Notes: generated from the letters alone by a model not told the origin. A DNA stretch of 64,000 nucleotides from Terriglobia bacterium (GCA_020072785.1 JAIQGG010000005.1:118181-182180); one strand, 5' to 3'; counted from the stretch's first letter, positions 42,478 through 52,270 are shown. Program-made: numbers and translations.

Positions 42478-43506
42478 TCAATCCTGTACGGTATAGATCC
42501 ATATCTCGGCACCGTGATCGGCCCGCGCCGGAACGGCCAGGAAGAAGCGATCGAAGCCCTTTCTTCCTTTTCCAAAGTAACCGGCAGTGCGCGCGCCTAG
42601 GGACGAGGGCACCTTGGTGAGAAGCTGGTAGTGATCGGCGTCCTTCTCTTGAAATACGCTGATATAACCCTCTGCCCCCGGAATGTAAACGCGCTGGCGC
42701 GCGGAATCGTAGAACACTTCATCCGCTTCCTGGACGCAGGGGAGCGTGGCGACCACGCGGCCGGAATTGGTGTCCAGCACGACCAGGCTGGCCGGCTGAT
42801 GCGTGACGACAAACAAGCGGTGCTCCGCCTCATCCAGCGCCATGGGAAAGTTCTGCTCCACGGTCAAAGGCCACCGCGTAATCGCACGGGTGCTGCGGTT
42901 GATCACCGCGACCTGCTTCAAATCCGGTAGATTCACGTAAATATTGGGGCCCGACTTCTCCAGCTGGAAGGATTCGGGATGGGCGCCCAGGACATATTCC
43001 TCCTTCAGCCGCTCGTTGGTCGTGGCATCGACCATTCCGATGGCGCCGGTTTCGTCCTCGCCATAGCCGACATAGACCCGCTTCGTCGCCGAGTCGTAGC
43101 GCAGGTTATCAACGTCACCATGGAAATCGATGGTTTTGATCAAATCAAAGGAAATTCCGTCATAGATGTACAGCTTGCCCTTGCTGCTGCCGACAAAAAG
43201 CTTCTTTGTCTCCGGAGAGTAGGCTATGCCTTGCGGATTCGGCACCCCGCTGATGCTGTGCGCGCGGATTCTGGCGCTGATGTCGATGACCTCTACCGTA
43301 TTGTTGCCCAGCGCGGAAATAAAGAACTGGTTCCGGCCGTCGTAACCCGAATGGTCGAATCGTCCCTGCACACCCGGAAGAGGGATGGCTTCCGTCAGGA
43401 CAAGCGGCTGCGGACGATCCCCTGGCGCTCCTTCTTGCGCGCCTACTTGCGCCGCGAATCCCGCAACCAACGCAACTCCCATGCACAACCTGCAAATCTT
43501 CGTCAT
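42478..43506 (-). CDS. Secreted YncE-like beta-propeller protein (copy 2)
   Basis: Exported propeller (342 aa) with a Sec signal ending ...FAAQVGAQ. Blades such as ISALGNNTVEVIDISARIRAHSISG, LFVGSSKGKLYIYDGISFDLIKTIDF and LVVLDTNSGRVVATLPCVQEADE are typical. GGAGGCCAGA precedes the ATG. It is divergent from the secreted hydrolase at 43682. Same fold as the protein at 32488-33447 but not closely similar by eye. Biochemical role unknown. Confidence 0.82.
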   Translation of the reverse strand: MTKICRLCMGVALVAGFAAQVGAQEGAPGDRPQPLVLTEAIPLPGVQGRFDHSGYDGRNQFFISALGNNTVEVIDISARIRAHSISGVPNPQGIAYSPETKKLFVGSSKGKLYIYDGISFDLIKTIDFHGDVDNLRYDSATKRVYVGYGEDETGAIGMVDATTNERLKEEYVLGAHPESFQLEKSGPNIYVNLPDLKQVAVINRSTRAITRWPLTVEQNFPMALDEAEHRLFVVTHQPASLVVLDTNSGRVVATLPCVQEADEVFYDSARQRVYIPGAEGYISVFQEKDADHYQLLTKVPSSLGARTAGYFGKGRKGFDRFFLAVPARADHGAEIWIYTVQD

Positions 43507-43579
43507 TCTGGCCTCCGTGCCAAACCCGCGAACGAGCTCATTTCTTCCGAATAAGCCTCAAGACCATACAGCGCAGCGC

Positions 43580-43608
43580 TTGACGGGTCAATGCCCCGGT
43601 GATAGAAG
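43580..43608 (+). promoter_or_regulatory. Possible promoter of the dienelactone-hydrolase-like gene
   Basis: TTGACG (43580-43585) and TAGAAG (43603-43608) are 17 bp apart, with TG two bases before the -10, in the 175-bp divergent region. The -10 is poor, so this is tentative. The -35 overlaps a small TTGAC-GG-GTCAA dyad. Confidence 0.35.
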
Positions 43609-43681
43609 CGCAAGACGGATGCACTGGCGGATACATACCAGAGCGTCTTGTCCATCGTTGTGTAAACTGCGGAGGTCGCTG

Positions 43682-44722
43682 ATGAAACTCCACTTTGCAC
43701 TCAAAGCCGTCACCTTGTTTGCTCTCCTGGCCGCATTCCTTACGGCTCCGCACCTCTCCCTGCTCACCCACGCCCAGCTCAGTACCGGGAAGCCGCCCGC
43801 CGAATCGATCGCTACGCATGGCTACGTGGTCGCTACCAAACCCATCAAAGGCTCGGCCATCCCGGCGGAATACACCCTGGTGCTGACGCGGGACGAGATC
43901 TACGTACCCATCGCCATTCGTAAGCCAGAAGGCAACGGGCCCTTCCCCGTCATCACCATGGCTTCCGGCGAGGGGCGCGAAGGCATGAAAAAAGTCGAGC
44001 AGTTGACGGAAAGCCTGGCGCAGATGCAGGACCGCATGCTCGCGCGGGGCTACGTCGTGGTCACCATCAACTACCGCAACGAAATCCCGTACGAGTACGA
44101 GCACGCCAAGCCGCCGCAAAATCTCCCCGACAGCATCAGCGGAGAGCGCCGCATGCTGAAATCGGGCCCGACGCTCGACCACGAGGACTTGATCGCCATC
44201 CTTCGCTATCTCCAGTCCCTGCCCTATGTGGATAAGGACGCCGTCGGCTCGATGGGCGTCAGTCACAGCGGCGAGATGATCCTGAAGGCGGCGAGCGAAT
44301 ACACTTTCGGAGCCGGCGTGTGCATCGAACCCGCCGCGCATGAGTTTCTGACGATCGACACGGGCCCGACGGCGCCCCGCAAGGATACCGAGATCCAATT
44401 CAATGACATCGAAGTCGTCCGGAAGAGAGCCAATAAGGCAGAGGCGATGGAGCGCATCCAGCGCATTCACACCCCCATCCTCGTCTTCGGCCGCGATACG
44501 GATCACCAGCAGGGCGTTTTCAAGCTGACCTACGAGTGGATGAAAGAAGCCGGCAAGGACGTGGCCTGGCAAAGCTTCGACCACCCTGTCCACGGCTACG
44601 TATTCATCTACCCCCAGAAAGACGGCTCCTACAAGCCCGATGAGATCCAGAAAAAGGCCTTCGATATATTCATGGATTATTTCGACAAGCACCTGAAGCA
44701 TTCGCACGCGGCGGCCCAGTAA
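43682..44722 (+). CDS. Secreted dienelactone hydrolase-like alpha/beta hydrolase
   Basis: Exported hydrolase (346 aa) with a Sec signal ending ...LTHAQ. The nucleophile Ser is in SMGVSHSGEM (G-x-S-x-S-G form); the acid is probably the Asp of VFGRDTDHQQG, and the base His is in FDHPVHGYVF. The N-terminal TLVLTRDEIYVPIAIRKPEGNGPFPVI strand is typical of prolyl-oligopeptidase/DLH-type esterases. GGAGG precedes the ATG. The next hydrolase gene follows 46 bp downstream, so the two are probably co-transcribed. Substrate unknown. Confidence 0.87.
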   Translation: MKLHFALKAVTLFALLAAFLTAPHLSLLTHAQLSTGKPPAESIATHGYVVATKPIKGSAIPAEYTLVLTRDEIYVPIAIRKPEGNGPFPVITMASGEGREGMKKVEQLTESLAQMQDRMLARGYVVVTINYRNEIPYEYEHAKPPQNLPDSISGERRMLKSGPTLDHEDLIAILRYLQSLPYVDKDAVGSMGVSHSGEMILKAASEYTFGAGVCIEPAAHEFLTIDTGPTAPRKDTEIQFNDIEVVRKRANKAEAMERIQRIHTPILVFGRDTDHQQGVFKLTYEWMKEAGKDVAWQSFDHPVHGYVFIYPQKDGSYKPDEIQKKAFDIFMDYFDKHLKHSHAAAQ

Positions 44723-44768
44723 TGCATGATCCCGTGTGCACCGGCCGGGATGGGGGAGTGGACGAACC

Positions 44769-45836
44769 ATGTTGATCACCCATGACGCCTCTGGCGTCCT
44801 CGCACAGTCTCGCTGCTGGCCTCCACTGCGGGGAGTGAAAATTCTCGCGCTGGCCGCTCTGCTTCTCTTCGCCCTGCCGGGCGAGCAAGCCTGGGCGGCG
44901 AACGCCAAAGAAGACGGCTCGATCGCCGGCCTTACGGCGAAGCTGGTTGACGTCCATGGCGTCCGGACGCGGTACTACGAGATGGGTCAGGGCGAGCCGC
45001 TCGTGCTGGTGCACGGCGAAGGCTGGTCCGGCCACTCCAGCGCCAACACCTGGTCCAAAAACATTCCGGGGCTGGCCCAGCGCTTCCACGTCTTCGCGCC
45101 GGATAAACTCGCCTCCGGCATGACCGGCAATCCCCTGGACGACAAGGACTACAACATCCAGGGGGAAGTCGAGCACCTCTACCAGTTCATCCAGACCCTG
45201 CATCTCGGAAAAGTGCATCTCATCGGCCAGTCGCGTGGCGGCGGCTGCGCTTTCTTTCTGGCCGTGGCGCATCCGGAGATCGTCAGGACTTTAGTCATCA
45301 TCGACAGCCTCACGGCCGCACCGGACGGCCCCAACACCCGCCAGGAAGCTTTGGCCAAGTGTCCCAAGGAGCCCGATTGGGTGGAGTGGAAGTGCCGGCT
45401 CCAAGCTATCTCCTTCCTGCCCGACGCCGCTTTCGACGACGAGTTCTGGGAGGCCGGAAAATATATGGCCAGCCTGCCGAAATCGCTGGAAACCGCAGCG
45501 AAGGTCAAAGCCGGCGCCGGCGAGCCGCTGGCTTCACAATTCAAAGAGTGGAAAAAGACGGTGCACGAGCGCGTGAAAAACGAAGGCCTTTTGCAGATGC
45601 CCGTGCTGCTCTATTGGGGACGCAATGATCCCTCGGCCGTTCTGGCACGGGGATTGGATCTCTTCGACATCATCGCGGAGAAAAACCAACGTACGCGGAT
45701 GTTCATCACAAACAAGGCCGGCCATTTTCACTATCGGGAATATCCGGCAGAGTTCAATCAGAACGTCATCCACTTCATCGACTACTGGGAGCATCAGCCG
45801 GCGGGAACGCCGACCGCGGCAGCAAAAAGTTTTTGA
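44769..45836 (+). CDS. Secreted alpha/beta hydrolase (MhpC/haloalkane dehalogenase type)
   Basis: Exported hydrolase (355 aa). LVLVHGEGWSGHSSANTW carries the HG oxyanion motif, the nucleophile Ser is in IGQSRGGGC, the acid Asp in YWGRNDPSAV and the His in NKAGHFHYREYP. The start is uncertain: 44769 has GGGGGAG 10 bases upstream, but the signal peptide (KILALAALLLFALPGEQAWA) begins at a GTG at 44835. A shorter protein of 333 aa is therefore possible. It follows another secreted hydrolase. Its stop lies 16 bp before the end of the convergent Mo-hydroxylase gene. Confidence 0.85.
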   Translation: MLITHDASGVLAQSRCWPPLRGVKILALAALLLFALPGEQAWAANAKEDGSIAGLTAKLVDVHGVRTRYYEMGQGEPLVLVHGEGWSGHSSANTWSKNIPGLAQRFHVFAPDKLASGMTGNPLDDKDYNIQGEVEHLYQFIQTLHLGKVHLIGQSRGGGCAFFLAVAHPEIVRTLVIIDSLTAAPDGPNTRQEALAKCPKEPDWVEWKCRLQAISFLPDAAFDDEFWEAGKYMASLPKSLETAAKVKAGAGEPLASQFKEWKKTVHERVKNEGLLQMPVLLYWGRNDPSAVLARGLDLFDIIAEKNQRTRMFITNKAGHFHYREYPAEFNQNVIHFIDYWEHQPAGTPTAAAKSF

Positions 45837-45852
45837 AGATGCCGGAGTTATC

Positions 45853-48117
45853 TCAGACCAGTTTTGCCCGCGAGAGCGGCAATTCCCGGATCCGCTTCCC
45901 CGTCGCCGCGAAGATGGCGTTGCACAGCGCCGGCGCAAACGGCGGAACAGCGGGCTCGCCCGCTCCTGCCGGTGGTGCATCACTGGGCACGAGATGAACA
46001 TGCGTTTCGGCCGGCGTCTCTTTCATCCGCGCCACCGGATAGTTATGAAAATTAGACTGATCGATTACACCGTTCGTCGCCGTAATCTCTCCCATTAGCG
46101 CCAGGCTTGCGCCGAAGACGGCCGAGCCTTCGACCTGGGCGCGCACCCGTTCGGGATTGACCACTGTTCCGGCATCAAAGGCCGTATCCACGCGCCGAAT
46201 CCGGATCTCCCCGCGGCCGCTCACGTCCACGCGGACCACCGTGGCCGCATAAGTGAGAAAGCACCGGTGCACCGCCAGGCCCATGCCCGAGCCCTGGCCG
46301 AGTTTCTGCTGGCCCCAGCCCGCTTTCTCCGCTGCCAGCTCCAGCACGCGCCGCAGACGAGCCGTGTCGATCGGGTATTTTTCGTAGGGCGCGCCATAGT
46401 TGGGATAGTCCGCAGGCAGGGCGTTGCGCTCGAGGATGCGGTCCGGCCCCAGCAGCGCCAGCAGATACTCCAGGCTGTCGCGCCCGGCGGCGTGCGCCAG
46501 TTCGTCCGCAAACGATTGCACCGCAAACGCATGATAGACGTTGCCCACCGAACGCAGCCATCCGATCCGCACGTGCGCTTTCGCGGCACCGTTTTCCACG
46601 CGCAGATTGGGAATCGCGAAGGGTACGTCGCACAGGCCGTGATTCAAATCGCGGGGAAGTCCGTACACCGCGTTTACATCGTTCATGGAATTGATCGGCG
46701 GGAATGCCGAGCGATGCAGCCAAGCCGTCGGTTTTCCGTCCGGGCCCAGCGCGGCCTTCAGGTACATCGCGGCCACCGTATGGTAGTAGTCGAAATGCAG
46801 ATCGTCCTCGCGCGTCCAGACCACTTTGACCGGCCGGCCCGTCTGGCGGGAGAGGAGGGCGGCTTCCACCGCGTAGTCCGGCTTCGATTTTCGCCCGAAG
46901 CCCCCGCCGAGAAACGTGACGTGGCAGAGCACGTCTTCATTCTTGATTCCCAGCGCCTTGGCGACCGCTCCTTGCACAGCCTGCGGGTTCTGCGTGCACA
47001 CCCACGCCGTCACTTTCCCGTCGCGGTACTCGGCCACTGCCGCAGGCGGCTCCATCGGAGCGTGCGCCAAATGCGGCGCGTAATACTCCGCTTCCACCAC
47101 TTTGCCGCCCTTGGAGAATTCCGCATCCACATCCCCGGAGTTGCGAACCACCTTGCACGGCTTGCGCACCGTCTCCTGCAGTTCCCTCTTGTAAGTGTCC
47201 GAGTTGTAACTCGCATTGGCCCCGTGATCCCACTCGATCTTCAGCTTCTTGCGGCCTTGCATGGCTGACCATGTGCTTTCCGCCAGAACGGCCACGCCCC
47301 CCAGCGCCTGAAACCCGTGCGGCGGTGTGAACGGTTCGATCGGAACAACCTGGCGCACGCCCGCGACGCCGAGTGTTTCCTTGTCGTCCAGGGACTTGAT
47401 CTTTCCTCCAAGAACCGGCGGCCGCTCGAGCGAAGCGTACAGCATGCCGTCTACGCGCATGTCCTGGCCGAACATCGCCTTGCCCGAACAGAGCTCCGTG
47501 ATGTCGTAGTTCTTTGCTTCTTTTCCGATGTAGCGCCACTCGCTTCTGGCTTTCAGCGCTACTTCTTCTTTCTCCGGCACTGGCAGTTTTGCGGCCGCCG
47601 GCGCCAGTTCGCCGTATCCAATCTTCCGTCCCGTTGGCCGGTGCACGACGACGTGCAGTTCGGAGGCGCATTCGGCCACCGGCACGTTCCACTGCAGCGC
47701 CGCAGCGTTCACCAGCATCCTGCGAGCGCTGGCTCCGGCCAGACGCATCACGTCGAAGAATAATCGAACCGATTTCGAGCCATCGGTGTCCTGCGTCCCG
47801 TATTTCGGATCGCCCACCGCCTGTTCAATCCGCACGCGGGTCCAGTCGGCATCCAGTTCATCGGCCACCACGCGCGGCAGCGACGTCCGGATTCCCGTGC
47901 CCATCTCGGAGCGGTGCGCGATGATGCTTACGCTCCCGTCACGAGCAATGGCCAGATAGACATTCGGCTGGAAAGCCATTCCCTCCGGCAGTCCCGACGA
48001 GCCGGATTGGGCGGCCCAGAGAGTCTCCGGATACGCACGGACGCACAACACCAGCGCTCCGGCCGAGACCATTCCCTGCAGAAATCCGCGGCGGCTGACG
48101 TTTTCGATTCTGTTCAT
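45853..48117 (-). CDS. Tat-exported molybdopterin hydroxylase large subunit (IorB-like), no iron-sulfur partner nearby
   Basis: Single-chain IorB-type Mo-cofactor subunit (754 aa). A Tat signal (SRRGFLQGMVSAGALVLCVRA) opens the chain. MGTGIRTSLPRVVADELDADW and CHVTFLGGGFGRKSKPDYAVEAALL belong to the Mo-binding domains. GAGEPAVPPFAPALCNAIF carries the active-site Glu. GGAGGACCC precedes the ATG. In most operons an IorA [2Fe-2S] gene is next door; here the neighbours are a pentaheme cytochrome and an alpha/beta hydrolase. It may use the small subunit encoded at 18378 or another locus. Confidence 0.88.
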   Translation of the reverse strand: MNRIENVSRRGFLQGMVSAGALVLCVRAYPETLWAAQSGSSGLPEGMAFQPNVYLAIARDGSVSIIAHRSEMGTGIRTSLPRVVADELDADWTRVRIEQAVGDPKYGTQDTDGSKSVRLFFDVMRLAGASARRMLVNAAALQWNVPVAECASELHVVVHRPTGRKIGYGELAPAAAKLPVPEKEEVALKARSEWRYIGKEAKNYDITELCSGKAMFGQDMRVDGMLYASLERPPVLGGKIKSLDDKETLGVAGVRQVVPIEPFTPPHGFQALGGVAVLAESTWSAMQGRKKLKIEWDHGANASYNSDTYKRELQETVRKPCKVVRNSGDVDAEFSKGGKVVEAEYYAPHLAHAPMEPPAAVAEYRDGKVTAWVCTQNPQAVQGAVAKALGIKNEDVLCHVTFLGGGFGRKSKPDYAVEAALLSRQTGRPVKVVWTREDDLHFDYYHTVAAMYLKAALGPDGKPTAWLHRSAFPPINSMNDVNAVYGLPRDLNHGLCDVPFAIPNLRVENGAAKAHVRIGWLRSVGNVYHAFAVQSFADELAHAAGRDSLEYLLALLGPDRILERNALPADYPNYGAPYEKYPIDTARLRRVLELAAEKAGWGQQKLGQGSGMGLAVHRCFLTYAATVVRVDVSGRGEIRIRRVDTAFDAGTVVNPERVRAQVEGSAVFGASLALMGEITATNGVIDQSNFHNYPVARMKETPAETHVHLVPSDAPPAGAGEPAVPPFAPALCNAIFAATGKRIRELPLSRAKLV

Positions 48118-48181
48118 GGGTCCTCCCGGGTGAAAAACAGCCGGGCTGCGAGAGCTAGAGCTTCACGAACTCCCGGCCAGA

Positions 48182-48748
48182 TCAGTTTTTATGGCACGTA
48201 TCACAGACCGTCTTGGCATTGTTCTTTTGATGGCAGTCAATGCAACTGAACATCGTCTTGACGCTGGTGGTCTCCGCCATGGCTTCCATCTGCGCCACCT
48301 GCCCGTGGCACATTTCGCATTTCATGCCCGCCTGCAGATGCGGGCGATGCGCCCAGGTGACGCCCGGGAGCACGGCGTAAATGCGCACCCAGGGAACCGG
48401 CTTCCGGGACTTTGCAAACTCCGCGAGTTTCTGGATGGCCGGCTTGTTCTTGGCAATCGAAGCGTGGCACGACATGCACTTGCTCGTGGCCGGAAACGTC
48501 ATAAGGGTGCCGGGATCGGGATTCGTGTGACAGGCCTTGCACTGCAGGCCGAAGCTCAGATGTTTTTTGTGGCTGAAGGGGATGGGTTGCGCGGGCGGCG
48601 CAGGATGCATCGGGTTATCGGGCACGATCTGCGGAACCGCGGGCGGTGGCCCCGGCGCCTGCGCCGCGAGCGCAACCGCCGTAGACAGGAACATGGACAT
48701 CGCTACGCTGGCTGCCACCCGGGTGAAATTTTCCTTTTTCCCATTCAT
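48182..48748 (-). CDS. Pentaheme c-type cytochrome (cytochrome c3 family), copy 2
   Basis: Exported cytochrome (188 aa), aligning without gaps over its mature part to the protein of 26398-26964. CxxCH motifs start at C70, C91, C144, C169 and C182. Outside the motifs, His60, 63, 134 and 137 are kept, but the His176 of copy 1 is Asn here (CHQKNNAKT). One haem may therefore lack its distal His ligand and be open to substrate or bound by another residue; His48, in a region not shared with copy 1, is an alternative. The ATG at 48748 is preferred to a GTG two codons before it because GAGG is spaced correctly for the ATG. Confidence 0.9.
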   Translation of the reverse strand: MNGKKENFTRVAASVAMSMFLSTAVALAAQAPGPPPAVPQIVPDNPMHPAPPAQPIPFSHKKHLSFGLQCKACHTNPDPGTLMTFPATSKCMSCHASIAKNKPAIQKLAEFAKSRKPVPWVRIYAVLPGVTWAHRPHLQAGMKCEMCHGQVAQMEAMAETTSVKTMFSCIDCHQKNNAKTVCDTCHKN

Positions 48749-48853
48749 GCGCACACCTCGTGGATTAATCCTGCTGCCGCCGATCCCATCGGCCGCTCTG
48801 GCCCGTCAACTTTCCCGGTTTCTTCATTGCAGAATCCGCTGCCTGCGCGCGTA

Positions 48854-50524
48854 TCATGCTTTTTTCTTCAGTACTTCCTCTATGCTGGTGCCAAAATCCT
48901 TCAGCATCACCGTCGCCGCATTGCGTCCGGGCGCTCCCGTCACCGAACCTCCGGGATGCGTCGTGGCGCCGGTCTGGTACAGGCCGGGGATTGGCATGCG
49001 GTGCTGCGCCCACCCGGGCATCGGGCGCATGGGGCCGACCTGCGACGCGCTTTGCGCGCCGGCATGCGCGCTGCCGTGCCAGAAATGCGGGTTCATGCGC
49101 TCCAGATCGAGGGGGCTCTCGATGAAGCGCGCGAGGATCTTGTCGTCGGTTAGATTGGGTGCGAAGCGCCGCAAGTATTTCAAATACGCATCGGAGACCT
49201 GGTTCTTGATGACGTCCCAATGCTGCGGATCTTCCTTCAGCTCGTAGGGCTGCCAGCCAAGAACCTTAACCGTATGCATGCCCGCCGGGGCGCGCGACGG
49301 ATCGGCCACGGTGCAGCAGATCACCTGCAGGGAGGGATCCTCGAGAGTGACCACGCCACGGGCATCGTCGTAGGTGCCATGCAACGCCCGCTCCGGAGAA
49401 GCCAGAATGCCCGATTCACAGGGGGAAAGTGTGCCGCCGGAGACGGCGTACTTGGGAGGTTCCGTGGTGGCGTAGTGGGTGACAAACATGGCGTGCTCCG
49501 CCTGCCAGGTATCCACACCATCGATGAAGTCCTGGCCCCACAATTCTCGCGGCGCCATATCCACCAGGTGCTTGATGTGGATCGTGGAAAGCACGGCCTT
49601 CTCGGCCCGGTACGCGCTGCCGTCGTCGCATTCCACCCCCGTGCATCTGCCGTTCTCCACGATCAGCCGCCGCACCCACTTGTTGGTGAGGATCACTCCA
49701 CCGTTGGCCTCGATCACCCGCGCCAGCGCCTGCGTCAAGGCTCCCGATCCGCCCTTGGGAATGGGACGCCCCGAACGCTGCTGTCCCGGCGCCGCGAAGG
49801 CCATCCGCCCAGTCACCGGCGCATCCGCCGGCTCCGCCGACAGATGCGACATATACAGCATGAACGTGCGGCTGTGGTCGTCCTCAAAAGCATCCCGGAT
49901 GATCTCCCAGGCAGACATCGCCAGGCGCCGCTGCCACAGCCTACCGCGCGGGACATCCGCCAGCCGATCGTTGAGCGGCTTTCCGAAGCCGATGGGCGTG
50001 AAGGTCGAAGCACCCAGGATCGACTTGACGGCCTCAAACTCGGTCAGCAAGCGCCGGTAGGCGGCCGCATCTTTTTTGGAAAACTTGGCGAATTCCGCGC
50101 AGGTGCGGTCCAGGTCGCGCCACTGCGTCAGATAGCTGCCGTCGGCAAACGGCACATGGAAGATCGGATCGGGATCGATGTACTCCAGACCGTAATTGCG
50201 CAGCCCGAGTTCATCGTTGCGCAGCATCGGGTTGGCTTGAATGAAGGTGTGCGCCGTGGCGCAGACGTCGTCTTTGAACCCCCGCAGCGTCAGTTCCGCG
50301 GTCTTGACCCCGCCGCCGACTATCGGCCGTCCCTCGAGGACGATGATGCGGTAGCCGGCTTTGGCCAGGTAGGCGGCCGCGGCCAGGCTGTTGTGCCCGG
50401 CACCGGCCACGACGATATCAAAGCGATCGCGCGGAGCCGCTTGCGGCTCCAGAGCGAAAGCGTTGACGGCCAGAGGCGCAATGGCCGCACTCTTCACAAA
50501 GCCGCGCCGCGTCATCTTGCTCAT
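48854..50524 (-). CDS. Tat-exported phytoene desaturase-like FAD oxidoreductase, copy 2
   Basis: Flavoprotein of 556 aa, clearly paralogous to the protein of 27064-28737 (one residue shorter, long identical runs such as TQWRDLDRTCAEFA). A Tat signal TRRGFVKSAAIAPLAV, the FAD motif DIVVAGAGHNSLAAAAYLA and the C-terminal GATTHPGGSVTGAPGRNAA are present. The start at 50524 has GGGAGG upstream. The pentaheme cytochrome gene follows 105 bp downstream, as in copy 1. Here the regulator gene is missing and a DctA carrier lies upstream instead. Reaction presumed to be a dehydrogenation in the periplasm. Confidence 0.88.
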   Translation of the reverse strand: MSKMTRRGFVKSAAIAPLAVNAFALEPQAAPRDRFDIVVAGAGHNSLAAAAYLAKAGYRIIVLEGRPIVGGGVKTAELTLRGFKDDVCATAHTFIQANPMLRNDELGLRNYGLEYIDPDPIFHVPFADGSYLTQWRDLDRTCAEFAKFSKKDAAAYRRLLTEFEAVKSILGASTFTPIGFGKPLNDRLADVPRGRLWQRRLAMSAWEIIRDAFEDDHSRTFMLYMSHLSAEPADAPVTGRMAFAAPGQQRSGRPIPKGGSGALTQALARVIEANGGVILTNKWVRRLIVENGRCTGVECDDGSAYRAEKAVLSTIHIKHLVDMAPRELWGQDFIDGVDTWQAEHAMFVTHYATTEPPKYAVSGGTLSPCESGILASPERALHGTYDDARGVVTLEDPSLQVICCTVADPSRAPAGMHTVKVLGWQPYELKEDPQHWDVIKNQVSDAYLKYLRRFAPNLTDDKILARFIESPLDLERMNPHFWHGSAHAGAQSASQVGPMRPMPGWAQHRMPIPGLYQTGATTHPGGSVTGAPGRNAATVMLKDFGTSIEEVLKKKA

Positions 50525-50589
50525 GCCATGCCTCCCGTGAAACGCGCGCATTCTAGCACGTTCGCGCCAATTGCACTCTTAGGCAAGCG

Positions 50590-51894
50590 TCAAGCGAGAT
50601 TGCGCCGCAGGGTCTCGCGATCCAGTTCCTTTTCCCAGCGGGCGACGACGAGAGTGGCGACGCCATTGCCGATCATGTTCACCAGGCCGCGGAACATGCT
50701 CATGAAGCGGTCAATGCCCAGAACCAGGGCCATGCCCGCCACGGGGATGGTCGGCACGACCATCAGCGTGCCCACCAGGGCGATGAACGAGGCGCCCTGC
50801 ACGCCGCTCGCGCCCTTGGAAGTGAGCGTGGCCACGGCCAGGATGGTGATCTGCTGCATCACCGTCAGATGGATATTGGTGGCCTGGGCCACAAAGAGGG
50901 CCGCCAGCGTCATGTACAGGCTGCTGCCGTCGGTGTTGAAGGTGTAGCCCGTGGGCACCACGAGCCCCACGAGCGGCTTCGAGCAGCCGAGCTTTTCCAG
51001 CTTGGCCATCAAGGTGGGCAGCGCCGTCTCCGACGAGCTGGTGGCCAGCACCAGCAGAATTTCTTCCTTGATGTACACGAGGAACTTGACGATGTTGAAG
51101 CCCGCGACCCGGGCAATCGCGCCGAGAATGATGAGCACGAAAAGAATTGAGGTGATGTAGAACGTGGCGATCAGCTTCGCCAGCGGTCCGAGCGAGGCGA
51201 GGCCGTATTTGCCGACGGTAAAAGCCATGGCGCCGAAAGCGCCAATGGGCGCGAGGCGCATCAGAATATTGACCACGCCGAAGACCGCATGCATCAGGGC
51301 GTCGAAGAGATCAACGAGCGGCTTGCAGCGCTGACCGATGCTGGAGAGCGCGAAGCCGAACAGAACAGCGACAAGCAGGACTTCCAGAATGTCGCCCTTG
51401 GCGAAGGCGTCCACCACGGTGGTGGGAATAATGTGCATCAGGAATTCCGTGACGCTCTGCGCCTTGGCGGCGCCGGCATAGTCGGCCACGGCCTTGGCAT
51501 CCAGTCCGGCGGGATTGACGTTGAAGCCGCCGCCGGGCTTGACCACGTTGCCGACGACCAGACCGATCAGCAGGGCCACCGTGGAAACGATCTCGAAATA
51601 CAGCAGAGCCTTGCCGCCGACCCGCCCGACTTTCTTCATATCCTGCATGCCGGCGATGCCGGAGACGACGGTGCAGAAAATGATCAGGGTGATGATCATG
51701 GTGATCAGGCGGATAAAGGCGTCACCGAGGGGCTTCATGGCGATGGCTTTAGCCGGACTGAAGTAACCCAGGGCTACGGCCACAACGATGGCCAGCAGCA
51801 CCTGAACCCACAGACTCGCGTAAAACGGTTTCTTGGGTGCTTCCGGCTCCTCGGCGGCGAGGGCAGGCGACTGCGAAGCGCTGAAAAATCCCAT
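50590..51894 (-). CDS. DctA-type dicarboxylate:cation symporter (copy 2)
   Basis: DAACS-family carrier (434 aa), paralogue of the protein of 14772-16082. The serine-rich hairpin reads [10 protein letters not shown] and the substrate helix [19 protein letters not shown]. The C-terminal [26 protein letters not shown] matches the DctA family. GAGAGGACC precedes the start. The FAD-enzyme gene starts 66 bp downstream, so the carrier may import the oxidised product or a co-substrate of that module. Confidence 0.92.
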   Translation of the reverse strand: MGFFSASQSPALAAEEPEAPKKPFYASLWVQVLLAIVVAVALGYFSPAKAIAMKPLGDAFIRLITMIITLIIFCTVVSGIAGMQDMKKVGRVGGKALLYFEIVSTVALLIGLVVGNVVKPGGGFNVNPAGLDAKAVADYAGAAKAQSVTEFLMHIIPTTVVDAFAKGDILEVLLVAVLFGFALSSIGQRCKPLVDLFDALMHAVFGVVNILMRLAPIGAFGAMAFTVGKYGLASLGPLAKLIATFYITSILFVLIILGAIARVAGFNIVKFLVYIKEEILLVLATSSSETALPTLMAKLEKLGCSKPLVGLVVPTGYTFNTDGSSLYMTLAALFVAQATNIHLTVMQQITILAVATLTSKGASGVQGASFIALVGTLMVVPTIPVAGMALVLGIDRFMSMFRGLVNMIGNGVATLVVARWEKELDRETLRRNLA

Positions 51895-52241
51895 TGGTCG
51901 GTCCTCTCAAGTGTGACCGCAAAGCGGTCAACCGTTCCTGCAAACGTTCGTTTCCGATTCCAAGCTGGCTCCGTTCGGGGGAGACCAACAGTATGCAGAC
52001 ACCTCGAGTAACGAGACTTTGCCCGATGCACGTCAGAAGCAAATTCACACGCATCGAGGCTCAATCCCGCTGACCGAAGGCACTACACTCCGCCACCTTC
52101 TGGAATTGGGTTCCGATGGTGCCAACTGGGGCGCCGCAGCGCAACTATTTTCTGTCTGCGTCCGGCGGAGACGCCCGCGGAGATCGCAAGAAGGGCCCGC
52201 GGGAGGAGAACGGCGTGACGCCGGAGGGCCCGGGGGCGCAT
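51895..52241. other. Upstream region of dctA copy 2 and of the ilv operon
   Basis: No gene is supported. Near the dctA start an inverted repeat TGACCGC-AAA-GCGGTCA (51914-51930) may be an operator. Around 52211-52223 CGGCG-TGA-CGCCG forms a small hairpin inside GC-rich sequence flanked by two GGGCCC boxes. No promoter for dctA is convincing by eye. Confidence 0.4.
51914..51930. promoter_or_regulatory. Inverted repeat upstream of dctA copy 2
   Basis: TGACCGC (51914-51920) and GCGGTCA (51924-51930) form a perfect 7-bp dyad with a 3-bp spacer, 20 bp upstream of the carrier's start codon. It could be an operator or a 5' UTR hairpin. Confidence 0.35.
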
Positions 52242-52270
52242 TTGTAGTGATAATTCTTTCTTATATTATA
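52242..52270 (+). promoter_or_regulatory. Probable promoter of the ilv operon
   Basis: TTGTAG (52242-52247) is followed by an AT-rich tract with TATTAT (52264-52269; spacing 16) or ATTATA (52265-52270; spacing 17). It stands out in a GC-rich surrounding. The transcript would begin near 52277 and carry a leader of about 300 bases before ilvD. Confidence 0.5.
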
